Positions 51,797 through 61,236 are shown, numbered from the stretch's first letter. The stretch is DNA of 64,000 nucleotides from Aldehydirespirator sp965116865 (GCA_965116865.1 OZ220727.1:558001-622000), one strand, 5' to 3'. A program made the numbers and translations. Notes: a model not told the origin generated them from the letters alone.

Positions 51797-52392
51797 CCGG
51801 CAGCCGAGGGAGCGGTGTCGCGGTTCCGGCGGCCGCGCGAACCGGTGTCGCGGTTCCGGTGGCCGAGGGAGCGGTGTCGCGGTTCTGGTGGCCGCGCGAA
51901 CCGGTGTCGCGGTTCTGGTGGCCGCGCGAACCGGTGTCGCGGTTCTGGTGGCCGCGCGAACCGGTGTCGCGGTTCTGGTGGCCGCGCGAACCGGTGTCGC
52001 GGTTCCGGTGGCCGAGGGAGCGGTGTCGCGGTTCTGGTGGCCGCGCGAACCGGTGTCGCGGTTCTGGTGGCCGAGGGAGCGGTGTCGCGGTTCTGGTGGC
52101 CGCGCGAACCGGTGTCGCGGTTCTGGTGGCCGCGCGAACCGGTGTCGCGGTTCTGGTGGCCGCGCGAACCGGTGTCGCGGTTCTGGTGGCCGCGCGAACC
52201 GGTGTCGCGGTTCTGGTGGCCGCGCGAACCGGTGTCGCGGTTCTGGTGGCCGCGCGAACCGGTGTCGCGGTTCTGGTGGCCGAGGGAGCGGTGTCGCGGT
52301 TCCGGTGGCCGAGGGAGCGGTGTCGCGGTTCCGGCGGCCGAGGGAGCGGTGTCGCGGTTCTGGTGGCCGCGCGAACCGGTGGATGGGTAGGT
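51797..52392. repeat. minisatellite of 29/30-base units in two alternating types
   Basis: Nineteen copies of the core GGTGTCGCGGTTC(T/C)GG are separated by two linker types: A = GCCGCGCGAACC (30-base unit) and B = GCCGAGGGAGC (29-base unit). Reading the linker before each core gives B A B A A A A B A B A A A A A A B B B, then a final A linker. It fills the space between the recombinase gene and the MFS-LivF gene. Confidence 0.93.
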
Positions 52393-52401
52393 TGCTGGCT
52401 G

Positions 52402-54738
52402 GTGCCTGACCATCGCTCTGAACGTGGTCCCGGAGCGGTCGAGCCTGCGGGGACAGCCGAAGACGACATCGCTGACGGCCGTGCCGGCGCCCTGCTCTCC
52501 GCAGCAGCGGTCGAGCCTGCGGGGACAGCCGAAGACGACATCGCTGCTCTCACCGCGGCGCTGCTGTCGGAGGAGTCGGCCCGGCACGACGCTCAGACCC
52601 GGGCGGGCGAGCGGGCCCACTTCGCTGACGGACTCCTGCCGGGTGTCGGCGACGAGGAGAAGTCGCTGCGCGACGGTCTTGCGATGGGAGGCGCCTTCAC
52701 CTTCGTCGTGCTTCTTGTGCTCAACAGCCTCGACGAGCTTGAACAGGCCGCCATGGCCGTGCTGGCCCCCGACATACGCGACACCTTCGGAGTCTCCGAC
52801 GGCACGATCACATTCATGTCGTCCGCCTCGGCCGCGTTCGTGGTGCTGGGCGCCTTCCCGCTGGGCTGGCTGGCCGACCGCATCAGACGCGCGCCGATCG
52901 TCGGGGTTGCGAGCGCGGTGTTCGCTGCGATGGTGTTCCTCTCGGGTCTCGCGGTGAATGCGTTCATGCTGTTCTGCACCCGCTTCGGCGTCGGCGTCGC
53001 CAAGTCGAACACGATCCCGGTGCATGGCTCGCTGCTGGCCGACGCCTACCCCATCGGGGTGCGGGGCCGCATCGGAGGGCTCACCCAGTCCACCGGCCGG
53101 GCGATGGCCGCCGTCAGCCCGCTCGCTGCCGGCGCCGCGGCGTGGGCCGCCGGCGGTGTCGAGGGCTGGCGGTGGGCGTTCTTCCTGCTGGGTCTGCCGG
53201 TGGCGGTGGCCGCGGTTGCCGCCTTCCGGATCCCCGAGCCTCCACGGGGCCAGTGGGAGAAGACGAGTGCGCTGAGCCGGGTGGTCACCGAACCCGATCC
53301 TGCTCCCGTCTCGGTTGAGGCTGCCTTCGCCCGGCTGCTGAGGATCCGCACGGTCAGGGCGGCGCTGCTCGCGTTCGTCGCTCTGGGTTTCGTGCTGTTC
53401 ACGGTTCCCGTGCAGTCCAACCTGTTCCTGGAGGACGAGTTCGGCGTCGGCACGTTCGGGCGGGGGGTGGCTGCCTCAGTTGCCGGCCTCGCGGCAGCGG
53501 CGGTGCTGCCGGTGGTGGGGCTGGGATTCGATCGGCTGTACCGCCGCGATCCGTCGTCGGCTCTGCGGTTGATCGGGGGACTGCTGCTGCCGACCGCTGT
53601 CTTGGCGCCTCTGCAGTTCGCCATGCCCAACGAGTACTTGTTCGTGGTGGTGGACGTGCCCCGCACCGTGCTGTCGGCAGCAGCGTTCGCCATGGTCGCT
53701 CCGGTGGTGTGGTCGGTCGTGCCCTACCGGCTGCGAGGCTTGGGCTCTGCGTTGATCACCCTGTTCGTCTTCCTGTTCGGTGCAGTGGGGGGATCGCTGG
53801 CGGCGGCGTTCCTCGTCGACTCCTACGGAGTTCGGACCGCAGTGACCGTGCTGGCCCTCCCGGCGGTGTCCATCGGCTCGATCTTGCTGATCCGGGGCTC
53901 GCTGTCGATCAAGCACGACCTGTCGATGGTGGTTGCCGAACTCACCGACGAGCTGGCCGAGCACGACCGCAGGCGCCTCTGCCCGGAGTCCGCGCCGGCG
54001 CTGCAAGCCGGCAACATCGACTTCAGCTACGGCGCGGTTCAGGTGCTCTTCGGCGTCTCCTTCGAGGTGGCTCCGGGCAAGACGTTGGCTCTGCTCGGCG
54101 CCAACGGGGCGGGAAAGTCGACCGCGCTGAGCGTGGTCACGGGATTGTTGACGCCCAACCGGGGCGAGATCCGCATGCACGGACGCTCGATCACTTGCAC
54201 CACCCCGGAGCAGCGCTGCTCGATGGGTGTGCAGATGCTGCCCGGCGGGCGGGGGGTGTTCCGTGATCTGAGCATTGAGGACAACCTTCGTATCGGCGCC
54301 TACAAGCTGCGGCGGGACCCCGTCGACGTGCAGCGGCGCATCGATCGGGTGGTCGAGATGTTCGAGCAGCTCGAGGGCCGTCTCGGCGAGCGAGCCGGCG
54401 ACCTCTCCGGCGGGCAGCAGCAGATGCTGGCGCTGGCTCGGGTGATGATGCACGACCCCGAGGTCCTCATCATCGACGAGATGTGCATGGGATTGGCCCC
54501 CACCGTCGTGCAGGACCTTTTGGCCGGACTCCAGCGGCTGCGTGAGGCTGGGCAGACGATGATAATCGTGGAGCAGTCGTTCGACCTGGCGCTGTCGCTG
54601 GCCGACGACGCGGTTTTCCTCGAGAAGGGCGAGGTGCGTCACGCCGGCCCGGCAGCCGATGCCGCCGAGCAGCCCGAACGGATGCATGCGATGCTCTTCG
54701 GTGCCGGTGCTGCCGGTTGTGTTGTCGATGACCGCTAG
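52402..54738 (+). CDS. MFS transporter fused to a LivF-type ABC ATPase
   Basis: 778 residues from GTG 52402. After an acidic N-terminus with an in-frame 24-residue duplication (EPAGTAEDDIA twice) comes an MFS-type permease: LDELEQAAMAVLAPDIRDTF, AFPLGWLADRIRRAP (the MFS A-motif), VGVAKSNTIPVHGSLLADAY, and further helices to about residue 500. From about residue 535 a LivF-type ATPase follows: IDFSYGAVQVLFGVSFEVAP, Walker A GANGAGKST at 566, signature DLSGGQQQMLALARVMM, Walker B VLIIDEMCMGLAP. The partner LivH/M/G domains are in the next gene. The gene end is the first unit of a 73-base array, so its present last residues (AAGCVVDDR) are probably not the ancestral ones. Confidence 0.85.
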   Translation: MPDHRSERGPGAVEPAGTAEDDIADGRAGALLSAAAVEPAGTAEDDIAALTAALLSEESARHDAQTRAGERAHFADGLLPGVGDEEKSLRDGLAMGGAFTFVVLLVLNSLDELEQAAMAVLAPDIRDTFGVSDGTITFMSSASAAFVVLGAFPLGWLADRIRRAPIVGVASAVFAAMVFLSGLAVNAFMLFCTRFGVGVAKSNTIPVHGSLLADAYPIGVRGRIGGLTQSTGRAMAAVSPLAAGAAAWAAGGVEGWRWAFFLLGLPVAVAAVAAFRIPEPPRGQWEKTSALSRVVTEPDPAPVSVEAAFARLLRIRTVRAALLAFVALGFVLFTVPVQSNLFLEDEFGVGTFGRGVAASVAGLAAAAVLPVVGLGFDRLYRRDPSSALRLIGGLLLPTAVLAPLQFAMPNEYLFVVVDVPRTVLSAAAFAMVAPVVWSVVPYRLRGLGSALITLFVFLFGAVGGSLAAAFLVDSYGVRTAVTVLALPAVSIGSILLIRGSLSIKHDLSMVVAELTDELAEHDRRRLCPESAPALQAGNIDFSYGAVQVLFGVSFEVAPGKTLALLGANGAGKSTALSVVTGLLTPNRGEIRMHGRSITCTTPEQRCSMGVQMLPGGRGVFRDLSIEDNLRIGAYKLRRDPVDVQRRIDRVVEMFEQLEGRLGERAGDLSGGQQQMLALARVMMHDPEVLIIDEMCMGLAPTVVQDLLAGLQRLREAGQTMIIVEQSFDLALSLADDAVFLEKGEVRHAGPAADAAEQPERMHAMLFGAGAAGCVVDDR
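52435..52546 (+). repeat. in-frame direct repeat, step 72 bases
   Basis: A 40-base sequence (GCGGTCGAGCCTGCGGGGAC onwards) lies at 52435-52474 and 52507-52546 within the coding N-terminus of the MFS-LivF protein. The step equals 24 codons, so the frame is kept. Confidence 0.92.
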
Positions 54739-55150
54739 AAGCGCGCCCGAACGGATGCATGCGATGCTCTTCGGTGCCGGTGCTGCCGGTTGTGTTGTCG
54801 ATGACCGCTAGAAGCGCGCCCGAACGGATGCATGCGATGCTCTTCGGTGCCGGTGCTGCCGGTTGTGTTGTCGATGACCGCTAGAAGCGCGCCCGAACGG
54901 ATGCATGCGATGCTCTTCGGTGCCGGTGCTGCCGGTTGTGTTGTCGATGACCGCTAGAAGCGCGCCCGAACGGATGCATGCGATGCTCTTCGGTGCCGGT
55001 GCTGCCGGTTGTGTTGTCGATGACCGCTAGAAGCACGCCCGAACGGATGCATGCGATGCTCTTCGGTGCCGGTGCTGCCGGTTGTGTTGTCGATGACCGC
55101 TAGAAGCACGCCCGAACGGATGCATGCGATGCTCTTCGGCGCCGGTGCTG
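54673..55150. repeat. 73-base tandem array grown from the 3' end of the MFS-LivF gene
   Basis: Units starting CCCGAACGGATGCATGCGAT lie at 54673, 54746, 54819, 54892, 54965, 55038 and 55111. The first unit is the coding end of the MFS-LivF gene and supplies its TAG. The last, partial unit departs from the others at about 55140 and reads on in the same frame (GAGAACAGSPSGSGNGS) to a TGA at about 55189, which looks like the original gene end displaced by six inserted units. Confidence 0.95.
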
Positions 55151-55197
55151 CCTGCGCCGGATCGCCTTCCGGCTCGGGCAACGGAAGCTGAGCCGCG

Positions 55198-58005
55198 GTG
55201 GTCCTGGCAGCCTGGATCACACCGCAGCTCGTGTTCAACGGGGCCGTCACTGGCCTGGTCATCGGCCTGCTCGCCATGGGCGTCGTGCTCATCTACCGCT
55301 CCACCCGGGTGATCAACTTCGCGGTAGGGAACCTGGGGCTGCCCGCAGCGGGCCTGTTCGCCTTGATGCAGATCGACTGGGGCTTCCCCTTCTGGATCGG
55401 CCTGGCCACCGCCTTGCTGATCGGCACGTTGGCCGGAGCGCTGGTGGAGTTGACGGTGGTGCGCCGCCTGTTCAGCCGTCCGCGGGTGATGCTGCTGGTG
55501 GCCACGGTGGGGGTGGCCCAGCTGATGAGGGCGGTGACAGCCGCGTTCCCCGGCATCGACGACACTGCGCAGCGCTATCCGGTGGCGGCCCGCACCGTCT
55601 GGGAGGACGCACCGTTCGGCCTGCGCGTCGCCGCTCCCCAGGTCGCGATCATCGTGGTGGTGCCCATTGTCGCCGTCGCTCTGGGCTGGACGCTGAACCG
55701 CACGACCTTCGGACGTGCAGTCGCCGCGTCGGCTGACAACCCCGACCTGGCCCGCTTGTCGGGTGTGAACCCGAAGGTGGTGTCCACGTTCGTGTGGACG
55801 GCAGCCGGCCTGCTGTCGTCTTTGTCGATCATCTTGCTGAGCGGCCAGTCGGGGGCAGTGACCGGCCTGGCGAACCTGGGACCGCTGACCCTGGCCCGAG
55901 CGCTGGCCGCGGCCGCCGTCGCAGGAATGAGGTCGTTTCCCCGGGCAGTCATGGCGGGGCTGGCCATCGGGGCGACCGAGTCGGTGGTGAGATTCAACTA
56001 CCTGGCCGAGCCGGGCCTGACCGACTTCCTGCTGTTCTGCGCTGTGCTGGCGGCGGTCTACGTGCAGAGCCGCGGCAGCCCCGAGGAGGCGATCCTCGGC
56101 TTCGTTCCGCGCGTCCGGCCGGTACCGGCAAGCCTCGAGCGGCTGCGCTGGGTGCGGGCGCTTCCCCGGATCGCGCTGGCCGCCTCCCTGGCCTTCGCCA
56201 TCGTCCTGCCGTTGATCGTGACGCTGCCGTCCAGGCATCTTCTGTACGCGACGGTGCTGGGCTTCGCCGTCTGCGCCATGTCGGTCACGGTGATCACGGG
56301 CTGGTCGGGCCAGCTGTCGCTGTCGCAGATGGCCTTCGCGGGCATCGGGGCGCTGTCGGGGGCGGCGTTCAGTCGAGGCTTCGAACTCGATATCGGCTGG
56401 CGCAGCTTCCGCCTGATCGATGTGGAGGCCGCCGGGGTGCCTTTCGTGGTGTCGATCCTGCTGGCGACCCTGTTCACCGCCCTGATCGCCTCGATCATCG
56501 GCGCCGGGGCGCTGAGGGTGCGCGGCCTGATGCTGGCGGTGAGCACGTTCGTGTTCTCGATCGCATCGACGCAGTACCTGTTCCGCAGGCCGTTCTTCAC
56601 CGACGGGAGCAGTTCGAGCGTTCCCTACCAGCGGGGCAAGCTGCTCGGCGTCGATCTCTCGTCTCAGCGGTCGTACTACTACTTCACGCTGGGCGGCTTT
56701 GTGATCGCCTACGCCGTGGTGTCGAGGCTGCGGCGCAGCGGCGTCGGCCGCTCTGCCATCGCGGTGCGTGACAACGCGGCCGCTGCTTCCGCCTGCACCG
56801 TGAGCCCCGCCAGAGTGAAGCTCACCGTGTTCGCTCTGGCCGGCGGGCTCGCCGGCTTCGGCGGAGCGCTGCTGGGCGGCTCGGTGCAGAACATCCGCTT
56901 CTCGCAGGTGCTGTTCCAAGCCGAGGACTCGCTGCTGGTGGTCGGCATGGCCGTGATCGGCGGGCTGGGCTCGGCCACCGGCGCAGTGTTGGGCGCGGTG
57001 TGGGTCGAGGGAATGCCGGCCTTCTTCGGCGACAACGACCTGGTGCCGCTGTTCACGTCGAGCATCGGGCTGCTGGTCATCATCATGTTCCTGCCCGGCG
57101 GCTTCATCCAGGTGGTCTACTCGGCCCGGGACGGCCTGCTGGAATGGCTCGAGTCCCGGCTGCCGGCCGAGGATGCCCCCAGTGCCCCCCGGGCGTCGCC
57201 CGCGGGCTCGGGGCGCCGGGACCAGGCCGGCGGTGATGTCGCCGACGTTGTGATGCGGACCGAGAACGTGTCGGTGCGCTTCGGCGGCAATCAAGCCGTG
57301 TCGCAGGTCAGCATCGAAGTGCGCCGCGACGAGATCGTCGGCTTGATCGGCACGAACGGCGCCGGCAAGACCACCCTGATGAACGCGGTCGGCGGGATGG
57401 TCGGCTACGAGGGCCGCGTGGAGCTGATGGGACGGGACCTGACTGGCGTGTCGGCCGCGCGCCGAGCCAGTGCCGGGCTGGGCCGGACGTTCCAGGGAGC
57501 CACGCTGTTCCCGGAGCTGACCGTGCGCGAGACGGTGATGGTGGCGCTGGAGGCCCGGGGCCGCACGCCGTTCATATCGACTGCGCTGCACTTGCCCCAC
57601 ACTCTGGCCGGCGAGAGGCGCCGCCGCGCCGAGGCTGACGAGCTGATCGACTTGTTCGGCCTGGGCGGTTGCGCCGGCCAGTGCGTGTCGGACCTGTCCG
57701 TCGGCTTCCGGCGCATCGTGGAGCTGGCCGGCCTGCTTGCGCTCGACGCCCGAGTGTTGTGCCTCGACGAGCCCACTGCCGGCGTCGCTCGGCGCGAGAC
57801 CGCGGCGCTCGCCTCCCTCGTCGACAGGATCCGCAGCGAGCTGGGTGCCGGGATCCTGCTGATCGAGCACGACATGAGCGTGATCATGGACGTCAGCGAC
57901 CGGGTGTACTGCATGGAGCGCGGGTCGGTGATCTCGACGGGCACTCCCGACGAGGTCAGGAACGACCCGCTGGTAGTCGCCGGCTATCTCGGCGTCGCCG
58001 GCTAG
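55198..58005 (+). CDS. LivH-LivM-LivG fusion, branched-chain-amino-acid-type ABC transporter
   Basis: 935 residues from GTG 55198, three transporter subunits in one chain. Residues about 1-300 are a LivH-type permease (GLVIGLLAMGVVLIYRSTRV, FGRAVAASADNPDLARLSGV). About 310-650 is a LivM-type permease (VTVITGWSGQLSLSQMAFAG, GRSAIAVRDNAAAASA, GGLAGFGGALLGG). About 685-935 is a LivG-type ATPase (VSVRFGGNQAVSQVSIEV, Walker A GTNGAGKTT from 718, DLSVGFRRIVELAGLLALD, Walker B VLCLDEPTAGV, EHDMSVIMDVSDRV). It follows the MFS-LivF gene and precedes the binding protein, so the set is complete with its subunits joined differently. Confidence 0.92.
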   Translation: MVLAAWITPQLVFNGAVTGLVIGLLAMGVVLIYRSTRVINFAVGNLGLPAAGLFALMQIDWGFPFWIGLATALLIGTLAGALVELTVVRRLFSRPRVMLLVATVGVAQLMRAVTAAFPGIDDTAQRYPVAARTVWEDAPFGLRVAAPQVAIIVVVPIVAVALGWTLNRTTFGRAVAASADNPDLARLSGVNPKVVSTFVWTAAGLLSSLSIILLSGQSGAVTGLANLGPLTLARALAAAAVAGMRSFPRAVMAGLAIGATESVVRFNYLAEPGLTDFLLFCAVLAAVYVQSRGSPEEAILGFVPRVRPVPASLERLRWVRALPRIALAASLAFAIVLPLIVTLPSRHLLYATVLGFAVCAMSVTVITGWSGQLSLSQMAFAGIGALSGAAFSRGFELDIGWRSFRLIDVEAAGVPFVVSILLATLFTALIASIIGAGALRVRGLMLAVSTFVFSIASTQYLFRRPFFTDGSSSSVPYQRGKLLGVDLSSQRSYYYFTLGGFVIAYAVVSRLRRSGVGRSAIAVRDNAAAASACTVSPARVKLTVFALAGGLAGFGGALLGGSVQNIRFSQVLFQAEDSLLVVGMAVIGGLGSATGAVLGAVWVEGMPAFFGDNDLVPLFTSSIGLLVIIMFLPGGFIQVVYSARDGLLEWLESRLPAEDAPSAPRASPAGSGRRDQAGGDVADVVMRTENVSVRFGGNQAVSQVSIEVRRDEIVGLIGTNGAGKTTLMNAVGGMVGYEGRVELMGRDLTGVSAARRASAGLGRTFQGATLFPELTVRETVMVALEARGRTPFISTALHLPHTLAGERRRRAEADELIDLFGLGGCAGQCVSDLSVGFRRIVELAGLLALDARVLCLDEPTAGVARRETAALASLVDRIRSELGAGILLIEHDMSVIMDVSDRVYCMERGSVISTGTPDEVRNDPLVVAGYLGVAG

Positions 58006-58113
58006 CCGCAGGCCGTCTCGACGGATGGTCAGCGGAGCCGCTCGCCGGATGCGAGTCTGTGTTGACGGCGCCGCGCCGCTGGACCAGAATGAACCTAAGG
58101 AGCGCAGCGCCAA

Positions 58114-59697
58114 GTGATTGACAAGCGGACACAGAGCGGGCTGCGGACGCGAGCGGCGGTCTCGGTTGCAGCGCTGGCTCTGGCAGCTGCGGCCTGCGGC
58201 GGCGGTGACGAGGCAGACGACGAGGCTCCGGCGGGGGGCGCCGGCAGCGCCGGAGTCGCGGCCGACATCTCCAGCAGCGGCAGCTCCAGCACTGGTGGCG
58301 CTGCCGAAGCGACGGCCACGCCGTCCGGGCAAGACCCCGAACCTGCCGAGCCGGCCGGGTCGGCAGCGCAAACAGAGCAGCAGACCGGCGACACCGGCGC
58401 AGAGACCACGGTCGATGAACCCTCCCGGGAAGTCGCGGCCCCCGTGTGGGCCGGCCTGGCCGCGAGCGCGGCGCCCGTCGACCGGTCAGAGCTCACCGCG
58501 TCGTGGAGGGGCGTGACCGCGGACACGATCACAATCGGCGTCTCGATGCTCGACTTCGGACTATTGCAGGAGAGGGGGTACATGGCCGCAGGTTGGGGCG
58601 ACCAGCAGGGCGTCTTCCAGGCCCTGGTCGACGACCTGAACGCCGGCGGCGGGATCCTGGGCCGCGACGTCGTGGCCGTCTACGACTACTACAGCCCCAT
58701 CGACGCCGCCGACGCCGAGCGAGCCTGCACGGTGCTCACCCAGGACCGAGAGGTGTTCGCGGCTGTGCTCGGATTCGTCGGTCCGGCGGCCGGCACCGCC
58801 GACCCCTGCTTCGTCGCCACCAACGACACCCCGCTCGTGGGCGGTGAGCATACCCCCGGCGAGCTGGTCCAGGCCACCGCTCCGTGGTTCAACGTGGAGC
58901 CCGGCACCGAGGCTCACACGTCCGCCCTCCTCGACCTGCTGGTCCGGACCGGCAGATCCGACGGGGCCAGGGTGTTCGTGGTGTCGCACCCGGCAGCGGC
59001 GGGCGACGAGCCGTTGGTGCTCGACGGGCTCAGCGCGCGTGGGATCGAGGTGGTGGGCGAGGCCGTCCTCGCCGCCGGCGACAACGACACCACTGCCCAG
59101 GACCAGCTGATGCAGGTGATCGCCGAACGCATCAGGGCCGACGGGGCCGACACCGTGATGATCAACGGCAACCCGGCCTCCATCATCCGGGGCCTGGGTT
59201 TGAACGGGCTGCTCGATTCGGTGACCGTCTGGAGCAACGACGCGGCCGGTCTCAACAATCTCGGAGAGACCCTCGACCACGAGTGGGCTCGGGGCGTGAT
59301 CGCCTCCGACGGCCCCTCCGAACTCGACATCTGGAACGACGACGTGTTCCAGGACTGCGTGCGGGCGGTCGACGACGCCGGCATCGGGGCCGATTTGCAG
59401 CCCACCGCAGAACTGGCCGACGACGACGAGAACTGGTTCAACCCGACCCGGCGCTACTGCGGCCATCTGTCGCTGTTCGCGCAGATCGCGGCCGCGGCCG
59501 GCCCGGATCTCACGCCGGAGACATTCGAGCAGGCGGCCTACACGCTGACCGACTTCGTTCTGCCGGGCGCTCCCGCGAACTCTTTGTCGCCCACCAAGCT
59601 CGGCGCCCGCGACCTGTACCGGCTCACGACCTTCGATCCCGACGTCGGCAACGGCGAGAACGTGCCGCTCACCGATCTCATCGACATCGTTCCCTGA
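58114..59697 (+). CDS. LivK-type periplasmic-binding lipoprotein
   Basis: 527 residues from GTG 58114, with AAGGAG about 12 bases upstream. Signal peptide ends in a lipobox (LAAAAC), followed by a long Gly/Ala/Ser/Thr linker of about 100 residues. The type 1 periplasmic fold starts at ADTITIGVSMLDFG and shows FQALVDDLNAGGGILGRDVV, FVGPAAGTADPCF, VFVVSHPAAAGDEP and the C-terminal LSLFAQIAAAAGPDL. Captures the substrate for the fused Liv-type transporter; amino acids are usual ligands but amides or short acids are possible. Last gene of the three-gene operon. Confidence 0.88.
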   Translation: MIDKRTQSGLRTRAAVSVAALALAAAACGGGDEADDEAPAGGAGSAGVAADISSSGSSSTGGAAEATATPSGQDPEPAEPAGSAAQTEQQTGDTGAETTVDEPSREVAAPVWAGLAASAAPVDRSELTASWRGVTADTITIGVSMLDFGLLQERGYMAAGWGDQQGVFQALVDDLNAGGGILGRDVVAVYDYYSPIDAADAERACTVLTQDREVFAAVLGFVGPAAGTADPCFVATNDTPLVGGEHTPGELVQATAPWFNVEPGTEAHTSALLDLLVRTGRSDGARVFVVSHPAAAGDEPLVLDGLSARGIEVVGEAVLAAGDNDTTAQDQLMQVIAERIRADGADTVMINGNPASIIRGLGLNGLLDSVTVWSNDAAGLNNLGETLDHEWARGVIASDGPSELDIWNDDVFQDCVRAVDDAGIGADLQPTAELADDDENWFNPTRRYCGHLSLFAQIAAAAGPDLTPETFEQAAYTLTDFVLPGAPANSLSPTKLGARDLYRLTTFDPDVGNGENVPLTDLIDIVP

Positions 59698-59739
59698 GCC
59701 GGCTCCGACGGTTGGCGTGGGGCGTCGTCGTCGGGCGTG

Positions 59740-59995
59740 CAGTCGCCTTGGCGGGGGCTGAGCCTTCCTCCTCCGGTTCCACGTGCCCGTGGGCGGCCTC
59801 GAAGATCCTGGGAGCCTCATACAGCCGGTGGCGTTCTCGTCCGTCCCTCCGGCCCTAGAGAAAGCCCGCTTCACTTACCGCCAGGCCAAGTAAAGCAATC
59901 GGTCGATCGCTTTACCTACGGCGGGCACGAACCCGGCGTCAGCTGCTGCTGGGCGCCCACGGCGTCGAAGATGTCGCACGCTGCGGTCATCGTGC
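59740..59995. pseudogene. deleted copy of the fic locus
   Basis: Bases about 59740-59848 match the 3' end of the fic gene and its flank (61253-61343, GGGGGCTGAGCCTTCCTCCT onwards). At about 59848 the sequence jumps to a match with 62437-62570, the stretch upstream of fic and the HsdR-like tail (GTAGAGAAAGCCCGCTTCAC in the other copy). The fic gene body is missing, so a duplicated segment lost about 1.1 kb. Not coding. Confidence 0.75.
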
Positions 59996-60000
59996 ATCAC

Positions 60001-60879
60001 GGTCACAACGAGGAGATCGAGATGACCGGCGCTACCTCTCAGAAGACTCCATGAGCCTGCTCTACCCCCAACGCGATAGCCTCACCACAGCCGAGCCCAC
60101 AGCTGGCAACTAACCACCGAGGCTCAACCCCAAAGTCCACCACGCCACGGGACGCCCCCACCTCGACGGTGAACGCCTCAGCGGTGTCGGCGATGTATGT
60201 GGAGGACCTGTCTGGGTCGGGACGAGCGGTGGTGACGCACACATGCGCGGCGCCGTAGCGGAGACGGTCGCAGCTGCCTCAGTTGGGTGGGGCTGTCACC
60301 GTCGCCGGCTCCGACCGCAGCGTCGAAGTAGCGGAGACGGTCGCAGCTGCCTCAGTTGGGTGGGGGCTCGGATCGGTCGGCGCTGCGGCAGGGCTGCGTG
60401 AGGCGGCTAAGAGCGTCCGCGAATAGGTGAGAGCCGATTGTGTCGCAGCGGTGTCATTCCCGCTCTTGTTCGCTGCGCTCACGGGCCGCTCGGGCCACGG
60501 CCTCGCCCGTATGATCCGGACTGGCCCGCCTATTCGCTCGGCCTCTAAGAGCCTGGGGGAGGAGATCGCCGTCGGCTGGCGGTGGATGCCGTGGGCGGTA
60601 GCCGGCGGCGCGGCGGGCGCGCGGGTGGTGTCCGCACAGGGTTGGGAGTGGCTCGCGGCGATGGCTGCTGTGTGTGTGTGTTGTGGGGGGCGGCCGCCGG
60701 CGCCAGCGACGCGGCTGCGGGCATCGTTGCTGAGAGGCTGTCGTTGAGCGGGGCGGGCTGTGTCGGCGGTGTGATACTCGCCCATGCCGCCTCAGCGCCG
60801 GCGACGTAGCGGCCGGTGAGTTTGGTGCGGGCGACAGGGGTGGCGGTGACGGTGAAGGTGTTGCCGACCGCGGCCGGGT
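60001..60879. other. decayed region without a convincing gene
   Basis: Several open frames exist on both strands but none has a ribosome binding site, a recognised motif or a convincing composition. The minus frame 60039-60242 (67 residues, ending GCGEAIALGVEQAHGVF) is the most protein-like. The stretch also holds a 73-base-step repeat pair (60255-60365), and on the minus strand (about 60790-60880) NTFTVTATPVARTKLTGRYV, probably a scrap of a lost gene fused to the IS1595 fragment. Confidence 0.5.
60255..60365. repeat. direct repeat pair, step 73 bases
   Basis: A 38-base sequence (GTAGCGGAGACGGTCGCAGC onwards, ending GTGGGG) lies at 60255-60292 and 60328-60365 with a unique 35-base spacer, in the decayed region downstream of the Liv operon. 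Confidence 0.9.
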
Positions 60880-60880
60880 C

Positions 60881-61135
60881 GACGACGCGGTAGCGGCATG
60901 ACGAGCCTCCGCGGGTACTGAACCGGCTGCGGCATCCGCGGCAACGGAACCTCATCGTCTTGTGGGCCGCACCGTCCTGCACATTGTCGGACCCACAGAG
61001 CGGGCAGCGCACCCCGTAAGGCCACCGCCGTTCAACGAACCACTGCTCGGCAGTGGCATCGTCAGGGAACAGCTTGAACAGTTCCGAGAGAGTCAAACCT
61101 TTGCGGCGGTACTTCCCTGGGGCCTTGTGAGCCAT
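60881..61135 (-). pseudogene. IS1595-type transposase, zinc-ribbon N-terminus only
   Basis: From ATG 61135: KGLTLSELFKLFPDDATAEQ, then WPYGVRCPLCGSDNVQ and RFRCRGCRSRFSTRGG. This is the N-terminal zinc ribbon (two CxxC pairs) of IS1595-family transposases. The catalytic domain is absent: the frame continues into unrelated sequence after about residue 83. No inverted repeats were found nearby. Confidence 0.7.
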
Positions 61136-61213
61136 GCGCCCAGACTACCATTATGGTGCGACATCAAAAATTGTGCCCTGACCTTGGGTTTGGCACCATT
61201 CGATATAAGCCCC

Positions 61214-61236
61214 AAAGCAATCATCGGATCGCTTTA
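61214..61236. repeat. palindromic element at the 3' end of fic
   Basis: AAAGCAATC ... GGATCGCTTTA forms an inverted repeat (AAAGC/GCTTT arms) overlapping the fic stop. Related palindromes lie upstream of fic at 62481-62504 and in the deleted copy at 59891-59914 (TAAAGC/GCTTTA arms). They may be terminator-like hairpins, operators or the ends of a mobile unit. Confidence 0.45.

Noticed and set aside
51622..52401. Longer N-terminus for the MFS-LivF protein
   Set aside because: The frame upstream of 52402 only reads through the 29/30-base minisatellite and the 3' end of the recombinase gene.
55027..58371. Minus-strand frame of 1114 residues opposite the Liv fusion
   Set aside because: Shadow of the plus-strand LivH-LivM-LivG gene; composition dominated by Arg, Gln, His and Gly, no domain.
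60279..60785. 168-residue minus-strand protein
   Set aside because: Pro/Ala/Thr-rich without motif or ribosome binding site, spanning a repeat pair in a decayed region.
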